Source of the DNA: Mycosarcoma maydis
Lineage: Eukaryota > Basidiomycota > Ustilaginomycetes > Ustilaginales
Reading direction: 5' to 3'
Length of the DNA: 64,000 bases
Assembly (NCBI RefSeq): GCF_000328475.2
Contig: NC_026494.1
Coordinates: forward strand, 248,001 to 312,000
The notes below the pieces were generated by a model. That model saw nothing but the letters and a program-made list of their open reading frames with translations, did not search any database and had not been told where the DNA came from. Position 1 is the first letter of the stretch. Every line of letters starts with the position of its first letter. The translations under genes and the position numbers were made by a program. This document shows, in pieces, positions 29,705-39,709 of the stretch.

Positions 29705-30630
29705 AAAAAAGTCGCGCGCGGGTTTGGTAACTGCGACGAAGACTTGCGCGCAGCAACGAATAAACGATGGAGCAGTTCGCGGAGGCTTAAGTGCAACAGC
29801 CGTGATCTTTCTAGCGAGGCCGTTGAGAAAGATGATGGAGGTAGTTAGCTAGGCAGAAAGGAAGGCACAGGCAAGCTGATACTATCGGTTCACGATGGCG
29901 TGAATGCGTGTGAGGCAGCGAAAACGTGACGGACGGGAAAAGTCACGAGTCGTGAGTGTTGGCAGCACAAGCCGTGTCAAACGAGTCAGCGACCCTGACA
30001 TTTCTGAAAATCAAGGATCGTAAATCGTGCGTGGTGAATGCAACACGAGCAGGCAGCCTTACCCGCTACGTGCTAAGTTCGTTGGATCCTCCTTTTTGCC
30101 ATCTTAAGCGCCTTTGGAGCGACACCCTTCAGGCGCCAACACAGGCCAGATGACGCGTCGGAGAAGCAGATGGGCGGGCGCAAAACATCATTAAGTTAAC
30201 TAGTTACTGTGTGTCAAAGCTCGATCTGCACTGTGCATGACTGCTGCTGCTGTTCTGGTTTCGTGAGCCACTTGCAAATAATATTTAATAGTCACTACTC
30301 TGAAGTGAAATTTCTGCGACGGCCCGCGGCTTTCGAAGCCCATCTCCACGGACCAGCCAGGCTCCTTCACGAATCGTGAATCTAGAAGCAGTCACGAGTC
30401 TACCTCTCCCCAACTCCTACACCGTTGCTCGTCGGCAGACGTGAGTGGCACCCCCCGTTCACGCGTCAAGAGCCCAGGTCAGAATACAACTCACTACTTG
30501 CTCCGCTTCTCAGCACAAGCGGTTCGGCGCAAATAGCTGCTCGAGAAGCCGACTGGACGATGTATCAAAATTCATGATTGCCATGCCTTGTATCGCAAAT
30601 CACAATCATCAGAATCTAGTTTGAACGTCT
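29705..30630. other. Intergenic: SVF1 promoter and TFIIB 3' region
   Basis: About 0.9 kb with no protein-like ORF. TCACGA-core elements occur near 29890, 29943-29961 (GTCACGAGTCGTGAGTG), 30022 and 30369-30398. Confidence 0.45.
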
Positions 30631-31776
30631 TCAGACATCGAGGCGCGACATGTCCATCTGAGGGCTCTTGGACAGAATCTCTGGCGTGGCAATCTTGTCC
30701 TTGTGCTTGAGAAGCTCCTTGAAAGAGTTTTTGATCGTCACGTCGCTGACGCCTGCAGCCTGGCTGATGCGCTTGGCTCCCTTGTCCACGCCCCACAACA
30801 GCGTAGAAAAATAGATGCAGGCGGCCGCAATGGTGATCGGACTGCGGCCTGCCAAGATGCCAAGCTCGCGTACGCGTGCCGTAATGTCTTCCGTTGACCG
30901 TGTGATGCGCATCTCGAGACCCAAGTGGTTGCAATAACGACCCACCAGATCCGCCGCACCCGTCGGTCCAATACCAATCGGTGTCGATGTGCCGCTGTTG
31001 TTGGCACTAGCCCTCGATCCGTCCACCGATCCGGTACCCGTAGCATTCAAACCAAACGCCTGCTGCATCTCCTTGAAGCACTGGCCAATATGCTTCTTCG
31101 ACACACTGGTGAGCGAGCAGATTTCGGGAAATGTTCGTGGCACGTGGTTCATCTTGCAAGCCACGTAGATGGCAGCGGCGATGATGGCGTCCGGCTTCTT
31201 TCCGCGAAGGATCTTTTCTTCTTCCACACGTCGATACGCCTGCTTAGCCACGTCCGAGACTGTCCTTGGCAGATGGATCGAATCGCACTTGCGCTGGATG
31301 TCTTCAAACGCGTCCAACATGTTGCGGTCCCTTGTACCTGTAGCACGGTTCATGGTTCTCTGCAGATCCCTCGAAGCACCTGTGCCGCCATCCCTGTATC
31401 CGATGCGCGACTCGAGCTGCTCGTTGATACCGTCCAGCAGCGGGTTGCTCGCTGCACCTACACGCGATGGATCATCACCATCCTCGTTGGCAAAAGTACG
31501 CCATTCAGATCGAGTATCGATGATATTCTCGCCCACCACAAGCCCGCAATCGGCGCAAACCAGATCACCAGACTCGAATTCTTCCGCCAAGTTGGGTGGA
31601 TCCGTCTTGCAGTCACGGCAAATCAGGCGGACGTTTAGATCCGGCACAAAATCATCCTCGCCTTTAGGCGCATCACCGCGGTCAGCAGCATACCTGGCGC
31701 TAAGTGCGAAAGGCTGAGCAAAGGTATTCTGTGAAGATCGGGCAATGTCCGCCGTCATAGCTGCTGGTGCGACCAA
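30631..31776 (-). CDS. SUA7: General transcription factor TFIIB
   Basis: Intronless, 381 residues. The N-terminal zinc ribbon has the pairs CRDC and CADC (LICRDCKTDPP and LVCADCGLVVGENIID), followed by the B-reader (SEWRTFANEDGDDPSRVG). Two cyclin-like repeats follow: KQAYRRVEEEKILRGKKPDA with IAAAIYVACKMNHVPRTFPE, and GRYCNHLGLEMRITRSTEDI with ITIAAACIYFSTLLWG. TFIIB bridges TBP at the promoter and RNA polymerase II and sets the start site. A Ser/Gly/Asn-rich insert (GTGSVDGSRASANNSGTST) separates the repeats. Met7 is an alternative start. It is divergent from the nucleoporin gene, with about 0.6-0.7 kb between them. Confidence 0.96.
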   Translation of the reverse strand: MVAPAAMTADIARSSQNTFAQPFALSARYAADRGDAPKGEDDFVPDLNVRLICRDCKTDPPNLAEEFESGDLVCADCGLVVGENIIDTRSEWRTFANEDGDDPSRVGAASNPLLDGINEQLESRIGYRDGGTGASRDLQRTMNRATGTRDRNMLDAFEDIQRKCDSIHLPRTVSDVAKQAYRRVEEEKILRGKKPDAIIAAAIYVACKMNHVPRTFPEICSLTSVSKKHIGQCFKEMQQAFGLNATGTGSVDGSRASANNSGTSTPIGIGPTGAADLVGRYCNHLGLEMRITRSTEDITARVRELGILAGRSPITIAAACIYFSTLLWGVDKGAKRISQAAGVSDVTIKNSFKELLKHKDKIATPEILSKSPQMDMSRLDV

Positions 31777-32488
31777 TGTAGATTACTGCTGATTCTGTGT
31801 CAAATGCTTTCCTCTAGAGACACCGTGCTGATCGATAGTGGCTTTCGGACAATTTGCGATTCTTCGGCTTCGAATGGCAGAGAGCAGCTACGAACAGCTG
31901 TAGATCAACTCGAATGCCTGAGGTGCCAATCAGTCTAGGTGCAAGCTTAACAAAGATTGCCAATGGAAGGCGTCTCGTCGTGGCGAGAATGCAAATGTCA
32001 CTACAGGCTCGATGTAATGGATGCGAAAGGATCGTATCAGCAGCGGATGTCGTCTGCAAGGGCGTAGCAGATGATGGTGGCGAAGGGCAAAGGTTCGTCA
32101 CATAGGCATTGGACTGCGGATGTCATTAAATCATTCACGATTGACTGGAATTCTACAGAACGCTCAGCTGCCGCAAAGCCGGACTTTACGATTCACGAAG
32201 CACGAGCCTGCAATTCACGATTATTGAGAAAATCCGGGCCAATCGACAACGTTGTCGTGCGAGAATGGCGTATTCGATGCCGCACAAAGCTCGGATTGCG
32301 GAGTATTGCTTGCACGCGCTCAACTCACACTCGTGACTCACAACTGCGAGGTGGGAATCAACACTTTCATTTTTTGATGGATGGTCTTCTCGCTCAAACA
32401 GCTGACACCATTCTCAACAATTTCTCCCGCATCGATTCCATCTGTCCCTCCACGGGGCACGACTGTATTTGACTACTTCAGCACAGCC
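31777..32488. promoter_or_regulatory. Divergent promoter region of TFIIB and Nup84/107
   Basis: About 0.7 kb. TCACGA-core elements lie at about 32133, 32190 and 32215 and near 32330 (CTCACACTCGTGACTCACAA). No separate gene is seen. Confidence 0.45.
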
Positions 32489-35110
32489 ATGGCTGTTTAC
32501 ACTCAATACGTACAAGGCTCTGCCTCTACATCGGCATCCGTACCGCCCACCTTAACACGCAACACCGAATCTAGTTTTAATGCATTTGCGCGCGTCCTTC
32601 AGGCTTGCAAAGATCTCGACCCAGCTGCAAGGATCGATCCAGATAACGGTACTGCTCTCCTTTTTGCAGATGCTTGCTTGAGACTTGGTGAAGAAGCTCT
32701 CGACGATGCAGGCTACAATGCGCGACTTCAAGATCAGAATCTCGAGGATGACGACAGGGCAGCGTGGGAACTTGAACAGAGCACCTGGAGATTAATACAC
32801 ATGTTGACATCCGAAAGACTGCATCGAATCGGACGCAAATCTCAAGCTCCGACAGAAGAACAGGACAAGCATGCGATCCAGGCGTATGAGACGCCGCTTG
32901 CAGCTATACAAAGCATCTTTGAAAAGGACGAGCACCTCAACGAGCTTCGTATCATTCGCGAATGGCTACAAGAGACCCTGATTCCCAGGCACATCGTAGA
33001 AGTGCGCAAAGGCTATCTTGCCTTCACCAAGAATCGAGTGCGCGCAGAGAAGCGTGCAAGCGTCGGAGGTGGACCTACGTCTGGCGATGGACGCAAGCTG
33101 GCATTCGGATCAGCAGCCAGCTCCAGCTTTGCGCCCAGGAATCGTGGTAAGGCCGTCAAGAACCTCGATCCTGATGCTGTCTCGCGAGGCGAGGGCGGCC
33201 TCGAGCTTGAGGACGCCACCTATGAAAAAGCGCTTCTGCGCACCCTATTTGAGTATGCGCGTGCCGGCCGTTTGGATGCTGCATTCGACCTCTGCCACCA
33301 AATTGATCAAAGCTGGCGAGCTGCAACGCTACGTGGCGCAATGCTGTACCATGATCCGGCTGTCAACGCCGAGCCGCAGGACGTCGATCGCGTCGTGGGC
33401 AACCGCAATAGAACACTGTGGAAGTCAGCCTGCAGGAAGCTGTCTGCCAACCCCAACTTGGATGAATACGAACGAGCACTGTACGGATCGCTAGCAGGCG
33501 AACTTCAATCGGTCATCCATGTCAGTCAGAGCTGGGAAGAGTTGCTCTGGGCTCACGTTAATGCCAAGTTGGAGGCTGCAGTGGACCTCAAGCTCGACGA
33601 GAGGCACAGTTGGTGGAGTCAAGAGTCCAATCCGGACCTTTTCGACGAGGGCGAGCATGGTGCTGTTCAAGTATTACAGGGCGCTATAGCCTCCATACCC
33701 ACACCTGCGCCACAGGCTGGCAACGCTTCAAAATCAGAAATCAAGGTTGGATCTCTGCACGGCGTCTTTGACAAGCTGAGCCAAACCCAAGCACACAGCA
33801 TACATCTCCAAGCCAACAACCCGTATCGCTTAGTGCAAAGAAGCATCATTTCTAACAACCTACCCGACCTATTCAATCGCTTTGCCGACAACCTCGGTGA
33901 TATGCAGACCGCGCTCGAACCTGCCACTTTTGCACGACTGCTGCGCTTCTTTGCGCATCTGATCCTCTACCTCCGCTTGCTCTCGATCTCACTGCCGGAC
34001 TTTGCATGCAACGCCATTCTGTCATGCTACGTACAGGTATTGGAAGCGGTCGGCGAGGTCAATCTGGTCGCCATGTACGCTAGCTCTCTCGAGCCGCAGT
34101 CAGCGACGAGGAGCTATGCCAACTTTTTGCGCTCCATGGACGTCAATTCTAGCCGCGAAGCCAAGGCGAACGCCCTCCGACAAGCAGAGCAACACGACCT
34201 TGACCTAACGGCGGTAGCCAGATGTACGGTGGAAATGACCTTCGACGAGCTGTTCCCGAGTATCGCGTCCGAGTTTGACGAGTCGTCCGGCCTTGGTGGC
34301 GCGCTCAAAGCATTAGGAGGTTCGAAAAAACTCGACACCATCCGCTTCGATGTACGTCTCGATGGGAACGAGGAGGCTCTAGTGAAGGCGATTGACTGGC
34401 TCACTTTTGACCCAACGACTTATGCCGAGGCCATCACACAATCGAACGCACTCACCCGGCTTTTTCTGTCAACAGGTCGCTTGCACGCAGCCAAAGTGCT
34501 TCGCGAGCGTATGCCCAACGAAGTTCTGTCGAGCATGGACAGCCTCGATCTCTCGATGGGGCAGAGCATCGAACGCGCAGGCTGGGATACCTTCTTCACG
34601 GCATTGGAAGCGCATGTGGCTTACAAGCATTTCTGGACCACTCGGCCTGCTGATGCTGCTGCTTCCGGCGCTCGTACCGCAGACGGCATGTCCAAATTGG
34701 AACGCTTGAACTGGGTCAAGGCGCTCAGCCAAGTGGTGGAGCAAGCACGCGATCTCGACCTGGTGCTGCTTGAACGGGACTGGCTCAAGATCCCGTTGGA
34801 TACAAGCGGCGGTGGATTGGAAACAGAGCGACGATCCCGCGAGCTGTTCGACATCCGACAGGCCTACATTCCCGAGATCGTTTTCCGACTGCACGATATG
34901 CTGGTCGAATCATCAAGCGTGGTGCCAATCAACCTCAATATGGCACTGCGCCTTGCTGAGATCGTGGCAGACGAACGACACAAGGTCTACCTCGAGTTTA
35001 TCCGAAGCAACGCCAACCTGCTACAGGACTACATGCTGCGCGTTCGCGAAGCTTCATTATTGCTTCTGAACAATGGCGGCGACGTCTTTCAGAAGGCTGT
35101 AGAATCGTAG
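32489..35110 (+). CDS. NUP84: Nuclear pore Y-complex nucleoporin Nup84/Nup107
   Basis: 873 residues from the ATG at 32489, chosen for its GCCATGG context; the frame is open back to an ATG at 32381. The protein is almost entirely helical, without FG repeats. Family blocks include YEKALLRTLFEYARAGRLDA and FDLCHQIDQSWRAATLRGAM, then RTLWKSACRKLSANPNLDEY and YERALYGSLAGELQSVIHVS, which mark the Nup84/Nup107 superhelix. The C-terminal region (KVLRERMPNEVLSSMDSLDL through RLAEIVADERHKVYLEF) fits the tail module that binds Nup133. The Y complex forms the outer ring coat of the nuclear pore. A Gly/Ser-rich loop (SVGGGPTSGDGRKLAF) is probably disordered. Confidence 0.9.
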   Translation: MAVYTQYVQGSASTSASVPPTLTRNTESSFNAFARVLQACKDLDPAARIDPDNGTALLFADACLRLGEEALDDAGYNARLQDQNLEDDDRAAWELEQSTWRLIHMLTSERLHRIGRKSQAPTEEQDKHAIQAYETPLAAIQSIFEKDEHLNELRIIREWLQETLIPRHIVEVRKGYLAFTKNRVRAEKRASVGGGPTSGDGRKLAFGSAASSSFAPRNRGKAVKNLDPDAVSRGEGGLELEDATYEKALLRTLFEYARAGRLDAAFDLCHQIDQSWRAATLRGAMLYHDPAVNAEPQDVDRVVGNRNRTLWKSACRKLSANPNLDEYERALYGSLAGELQSVIHVSQSWEELLWAHVNAKLEAAVDLKLDERHSWWSQESNPDLFDEGEHGAVQVLQGAIASIPTPAPQAGNASKSEIKVGSLHGVFDKLSQTQAHSIHLQANNPYRLVQRSIISNNLPDLFNRFADNLGDMQTALEPATFARLLRFFAHLILYLRLLSISLPDFACNAILSCYVQVLEAVGEVNLVAMYASSLEPQSATRSYANFLRSMDVNSSREAKANALRQAEQHDLDLTAVARCTVEMTFDELFPSIASEFDESSGLGGALKALGGSKKLDTIRFDVRLDGNEEALVKAIDWLTFDPTTYAEAITQSNALTRLFLSTGRLHAAKVLRERMPNEVLSSMDSLDLSMGQSIERAGWDTFFTALEAHVAYKHFWTTRPADAAASGARTADGMSKLERLNWVKALSQVVEQARDLDLVLLERDWLKIPLDTSGGGLETERRSRELFDIRQAYIPEIVFRLHDMLVESSSVVPINLNMALRLAEIVADERHKVYLEFIRSNANLLQDYMLRVREASLLLLNNGGDVFQKAVES

Positions 35111-35713
35111 CTGCACCATCGCATCTGATAACAGCAACGCTCTCGATACGTTGTCTACTCAACATGATCTTTTTCTGTATGTCCAGCTCAGAGTACACTG
35201 CTCTGCTAAGGGCGGTCACTGTGAGTCATGAGTGCATTTAAACGACTCTGGTCGATGAAACAGTCACCAGTCAGATCTGGAGCATCATTCGTGATTCGTA
35301 ATTTTGTAGAGCCAAAGAACGCGAGAGGAAGCATCTTGTTAGCTCTTGCTTGGGTCCTTGGCCTGTGCGTAATTCGTGATTCACGATTAGTCACGAGTGT
35401 GCTTCGAGACAGCTGCAGGAATACCGCCACTTGACGTAATTGCGTGGGAAAAGTCAAGAAACAACAAGTCTGGAAGAGGTCTCAGCCGAGCAACATTCGG
35501 CATGTGTACGAAAATTTAGGTTGTAGGCTGTGCTAGCCTAGCTCGTTGTTGCTGTGCTTTGCCGTGCAACACCAACCAAATCGTTGTCAAAGAGGCCGTT
35601 CACCAACTCATCAACCAGCTCAAAGAGACATCTTTCGCCTTCTATTTCTCGTCCATCTCTAGCTCTGCGACCATCTCTTCACAAGCTTAGACATCTACTA
35701 TACCCCTTCTACC
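35111..35713. promoter_or_regulatory. Intergenic: upstream region of the SMP/C2 protein gene
   Basis: Contains TCACGA-core elements at about 35290-35300 and a longer element at 35361-35400 (GCCTGTGCG, then AATTCGTGATTCACGATT, then AGTCACGAGTG), closely matched at 40411-40440. A CT-rich leader precedes the ATG at 35714. Confidence 0.5.
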
Positions 35714-38700
35714 ATGTCCGATCTCGATGCTTCGCCTCGCAAGAGCATGTCAGGCCGCCGAACCAGCTTCAGCTCAATTCGATCACGTCTCCGCAAACCA
35801 AGCCTCCAGAGCGGCAAGAAGAAGTCTATGGTGCAAGACGAAGAATTCGATTCGTATGATGTACAAGATAGTGAACAGCGCACGAAGCGCTTCTCGCTTG
35901 CATCGGACCACTCAATTCCACCGGTTCCGGCCCTTCCTCCTCGCCCCGTCAACGTCAATACAAGTGACCCCGACCTAGCGTACCTCCAAACAAGTGCATC
36001 ACGGACTGAGGTAGACGCCGCCGCACCTTTACCCGAACCACCAGCTAACAAGCGAGACTCTGTCTTCAGCACTAAATCATCGAAGCCCGAACAATCTGTT
36101 GAAGGAGACATTTCAGCCCTCGTCAAAACCTCGCTCGGCATGACACTGGGTGCTCACGAGTCTGAAGCGGCTCGACCGGACCGCGGCACCAGCCGCTACG
36201 ATGCACAGGGAGCCTTCAAGGAAACCATACCAATGACCATGCTGTTCTTTGGTGGCACCGTCATTGCTGCCCTCTTTCTGGCCAGATTCAGTATAATAGC
36301 GGCTGTCTTGGTCTCAGGCTGCAGTGGTCACATTCTCTTCAAGAAGCTTACCGAGAGGGGCGATGATGCAAAATGGGCGCTCGAGATGGAAGCGGCAGCA
36401 AAGCGCAGTGCCATGCCCGGTGCGGGTGAGGAATCGGTCGAATGGCTCAACAAGGCGCTCGCAACCGCCTGGCCGCTCATCAATGCCGACTACTTTGCTC
36501 CCTTCATCGATCTTCTCGAGGACAGCCTTATGACTCAGGTGCCTGGCGTTGTCCATAATGTGAGGGTCGAGGACATGGACCAGGGCTCCATTCCACTGCG
36601 CGTCAAGAGCTTTCGCGTGCTTCCCTCGGACGATGCCGCGTTTCTCAAAGGTGCCGTTGCACAGGCTCACAAAGATGCCGGCGAGTCGACAGCCGAAGCG
36701 TCATCTGCCAATCAAGTGGACAGTGAAGATGATGATGCTGACATCGATGTTGGCGACTTTGTAAACCTTGAGGTCACTTTTACCTACCGAGGAGCGCCCG
36801 CCAAGAAGGGCTTGTTCCACTCAGCAACCAACTCCAGTCCTGGCCCCCTCAATGTATCCGGCCCTGTCGCGGCAGATGATTCTAAGGACAGACAAGCCGA
36901 CGATGAAGACGACTTTGACCAGCTTAAAGACGTGCCAACGGAGAGAATACATTTGCTACTTTACCTCAGTGTAGGTCTTCAAAAGATTGCTGCTGTGGAC
37001 ATCCCTGTGTGGATCGAGATGGTGGGCATCGAAGGTAAAGCACGTGTCCGTCTTCAAATGACACCTGTAGCGCCATTTGTCAAGCACGCTGCCGTTACAT
37101 TTGTCGGCGCGCCTAAGCTCGAGATATCAGCCAAACCTTTGGGCAAGAAAATGGTCATCGATGCCATGAATTTGCCTCTCATGTCCTCTTACGTGCTTCA
37201 TGCGGTCGAGGATGTTATCAAGGGCTTCATTGCTCCGCTCTCGTATACCATCGACGTGGCTGGTCTGCTCGGTTCAGGCGATGGCCCCCAGGATGTCTAT
37301 TCGCTCGGTGTCATCTGCTTTGTGCTCCACCAGGCAGACGATCTTGCTGCCGCGGATTCCAATGGTCAGAGCGATCCCTTTGTGCAAGCATCGTTTGCCC
37401 GCGCAGGAAAGCCGCTCTTCACGTCGCGCATCGTCCGAAAAAGACGCGATGCCGTGTGGCAAGAGACCGGATTTCTACTCGTGTCCCCCGACGAAGTCCG
37501 CGATCATGATCGTCTGCGATTTACAGTGTTTGATGCCGACCGCTTCTCGGCAGATGACCCGCTTGGTAAGGTAGAGATTTCGCTACATCGGCTCATCCGA
37601 AAGTTCCGCCCAGATGGTGAGGCACGCAGCACCAACCTGCTCGAGATGCGAACCGACAAACTGCTGCCTATGAGGAAGGGGACATCGGTGCAAGGCACGC
37701 TCAAGTACAGCGTAGGCTTCTTTGGCCTTGCCCATACCCCTGGAACTGGGCATGCCCCTTCCCGACGCAAGCTGCTCAGCGGTATCACCAGCACGGCAGG
37801 AGACGACAGCGCATCCATCGATCTTGTCTCTCCAGTTGATGGCAAGCACAAGGTAGATGATAGTAAGGACTTGCCAGCGCTTCCAGAGAAGGTTGATGCC
37901 ATATCGGAATCCGGCGTGAACCAGGATTTGAGTGCCTACATGACGGGCTTTGACAAGTTCGTTCACGGTCTTGGCCTGCCGATGGACGACGAGGTGTTAC
38001 GGAAGAGAAAGATCCGCAAAGAGCGCGTCCAGAAGCTTGCTACAATGATCGAAGGTGCCAAGCAGGCGACGATGCATCCTCCGACAGCAGAGCTGCCCTC
38101 CGGCATCCTGGCGTTTCACATCCACTCGATCTCTGGACTCGAAGTACCCGCGACGCAAAAGTCGCTCGGAAGCACGTCGAAGAGGTTGTCACAAAAGTCA
38201 CGCAATGGTCCTGCGCCAACTGAAGAGAGTCACGCGGAAGGTGGTGCTGGTGGTAAGCTTCCTTCGTCCTATGTACAAGTGTTCCTCAACGACGAGGCCA
38301 TTTTTCGCACGAGAACCAAGACACTCAATCCGCGACCCTATATCAATGCGGGTAGTGAACGCTTTGTTGGCGACTGGACGACGGCTAGGCTCGACTTTAC
38401 GGTGCGCGATGCTCGAATGCGCGAGAGCGACGCGATTCTGGGCTGCGTTGGGCTTCGACTGGCCGACGTGCTGACGGAGAGCAGCCGCAGCACCGGGTGG
38501 CACACTCTTACCGGCGGTCTTGGTTTTGGCAAGATCCGGATCACACTCTTGTTTCGCAGCGTCGAGCTTTCGGTGCCGCGACCCTTGCGCGGCTGGAACG
38601 TGGGTATCGTTGAGGTTGCCAGCATCAAGGTCACGGGTGTTCCTCAGTCGTTGCTTGACAAGAAGGCGTGCCACATTCTGTTCGAGACTGTTGGTGGCAA

Positions 38701-39709
38701 GACAACCACAGACGATGCAGAGCCCGTCGAAGACTACGAGCCTGGCACGGGCAATGAGGCCACCGTCAGCTACGAGTTCCCACTGAAGGATCCGGTTCGC
38801 TTGCCTGTTCGTCAGCGATACCCCAGCTGTCTATATGTGAGCCTACGCACGGACTCGCGCTTACCTGGACGCACACATCATCATGCGTTTGGATTCGTGC
38901 CGCTCAATCGATTGCCAGATGAGATGCGTGTACAGCGCCGGCTGCGTTTGTTCGAGGCAACAGACTGGGGCAAGGTGGAGCAGGACGTGCTGAGCGCGAC
39001 GAGCGATCCCGCGTTGCTCCAAACGCACGACGGACCTGTGCGTTCCAAGTTACTGCCGGTATTGGAAGATTTGTGCCGTACTGGTGCAGTCACAATTTCG
39101 GAAGAGGCGTTGCATGCTGCCAAGCTGAGCACGATCGGCTGGATCGAGATCGACATGATCTTCCACCGAGGCATTGCGCCAGAGCATCGCTCTTGCACAG
39201 CAGGTGATAACGAGATGCGATTTGCATTCGACATGTACATGACATTGCAAGACGCCGGTGAGCGAGTGCGGCCTCGGACGCTCGCAACCAATCGACTGAG
39301 AGGTACTTACCTGGCCGATAGCCGCAACACAGACGGAACGGAGATGCGACTCAGCCTGCCAAATACCTCAGCACAGGGCCCAGTCAGCGAGGAGCCTGGA
39401 CGGCTAGGAGAAGATGCAGCAAGCGGAGATCGGGATGACGATTCGCTCTACGCGCTCTCTCTGACAGAAACAGAGCTGGATGAGATGGCGCAAGAGGAGG
39501 GCGATTCGGACAGTCCCGAAGGACGACGAGCTCGAGCTCGTGCACTGCACCGCAATCAACGTGGCGCTGCACAGATCAAAGGTTTCCGAACGCTCACATG
39601 GATGAAGACGAATGCTGAAGACTCGGTGGCAAAGGTGAAGCGGCAGTTTGGCAACAAGCAGTCCAAGCGTATTGGCAAGATGGAAGCTGAAGGTATCTCA
39701 CATTTCTGA
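35714..39709 (+). CDS. Tricalbin/Mug190-like SMP and C2 domain membrane-contact protein
   Basis: Intronless, 1331 residues. A basic, Ser-rich cytosolic N-terminus (1-165) is followed by a hydrophobic hairpin-like stretch (TMLFFGGTVIAALFLARFSI and on to about 205). An SMP lipid-transfer domain follows, from about VEWLNKALATAWPLINADYF to ISYVLHAVEDVIKGFIAPLS-like sequence near residue 510. At least two C2 domains come next: the first near VYSLGVICFVLHQADDLAAA with DPFVQASFARAGK, the second near GILAFHIHSISGLEVPA with SSYVQVFLNDEAIFRTRTKT. A long C-terminal part shows weaker C2 character. This layout places it among ER-anchored lipid-transfer proteins at ER-plasma membrane contacts; the WLNKALATAWPLIN form looks closest to fungal Mug190 proteins. 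Ca2+ binding cannot be judged. Confidence 0.85.
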   Translation: MSDLDASPRKSMSGRRTSFSSIRSRLRKPSLQSGKKKSMVQDEEFDSYDVQDSEQRTKRFSLASDHSIPPVPALPPRPVNVNTSDPDLAYLQTSASRTEVDAAAPLPEPPANKRDSVFSTKSSKPEQSVEGDISALVKTSLGMTLGAHESEAARPDRGTSRYDAQGAFKETIPMTMLFFGGTVIAALFLARFSIIAAVLVSGCSGHILFKKLTERGDDAKWALEMEAAAKRSAMPGAGEESVEWLNKALATAWPLINADYFAPFIDLLEDSLMTQVPGVVHNVRVEDMDQGSIPLRVKSFRVLPSDDAAFLKGAVAQAHKDAGESTAEASSANQVDSEDDDADIDVGDFVNLEVTFTYRGAPAKKGLFHSATNSSPGPLNVSGPVAADDSKDRQADDEDDFDQLKDVPTERIHLLLYLSVGLQKIAAVDIPVWIEMVGIEGKARVRLQMTPVAPFVKHAAVTFVGAPKLEISAKPLGKKMVIDAMNLPLMSSYVLHAVEDVIKGFIAPLSYTIDVAGLLGSGDGPQDVYSLGVICFVLHQADDLAAADSNGQSDPFVQASFARAGKPLFTSRIVRKRRDAVWQETGFLLVSPDEVRDHDRLRFTVFDADRFSADDPLGKVEISLHRLIRKFRPDGEARSTNLLEMRTDKLLPMRKGTSVQGTLKYSVGFFGLAHTPGTGHAPSRRKLLSGITSTAGDDSASIDLVSPVDGKHKVDDSKDLPALPEKVDAISESGVNQDLSAYMTGFDKFVHGLGLPMDDEVLRKRKIRKERVQKLATMIEGAKQATMHPPTAELPSGILAFHIHSISGLEVPATQKSLGSTSKRLSQKSRNGPAPTEESHAEGGAGGKLPSSYVQVFLNDEAIFRTRTKTLNPRPYINAGSERFVGDWTTARLDFTVRDARMRESDAILGCVGLRLADVLTESSRSTGWHTLTGGLGFGKIRITLLFRSVELSVPRPLRGWNVGIVEVASIKVTGVPQSLLDKKACHILFETVGGKTTTDDAEPVEDYEPGTGNEATVSYEFPLKDPVRLPVRQRYPSCLYVSLRTDSRLPGRTHHHAFGFVPLNRLPDEMRVQRRLRLFEATDWGKVEQDVLSATSDPALLQTHDGPVRSKLLPVLEDLCRTGAVTISEEALHAAKLSTIGWIEIDMIFHRGIAPEHRSCTAGDNEMRFAFDMYMTLQDAGERVRPRTLATNRLRGTYLADSRNTDGTEMRLSLPNTSAQGPVSEEPGRLGEDAASGDRDDDSLYALSLTETELDEMAQEEGDSDSPEGRRARARALHRNQRGAAQIKGFRTLTWMKTNAEDSVAKVKRQFGNKQSKRIGKMEAEGISHF

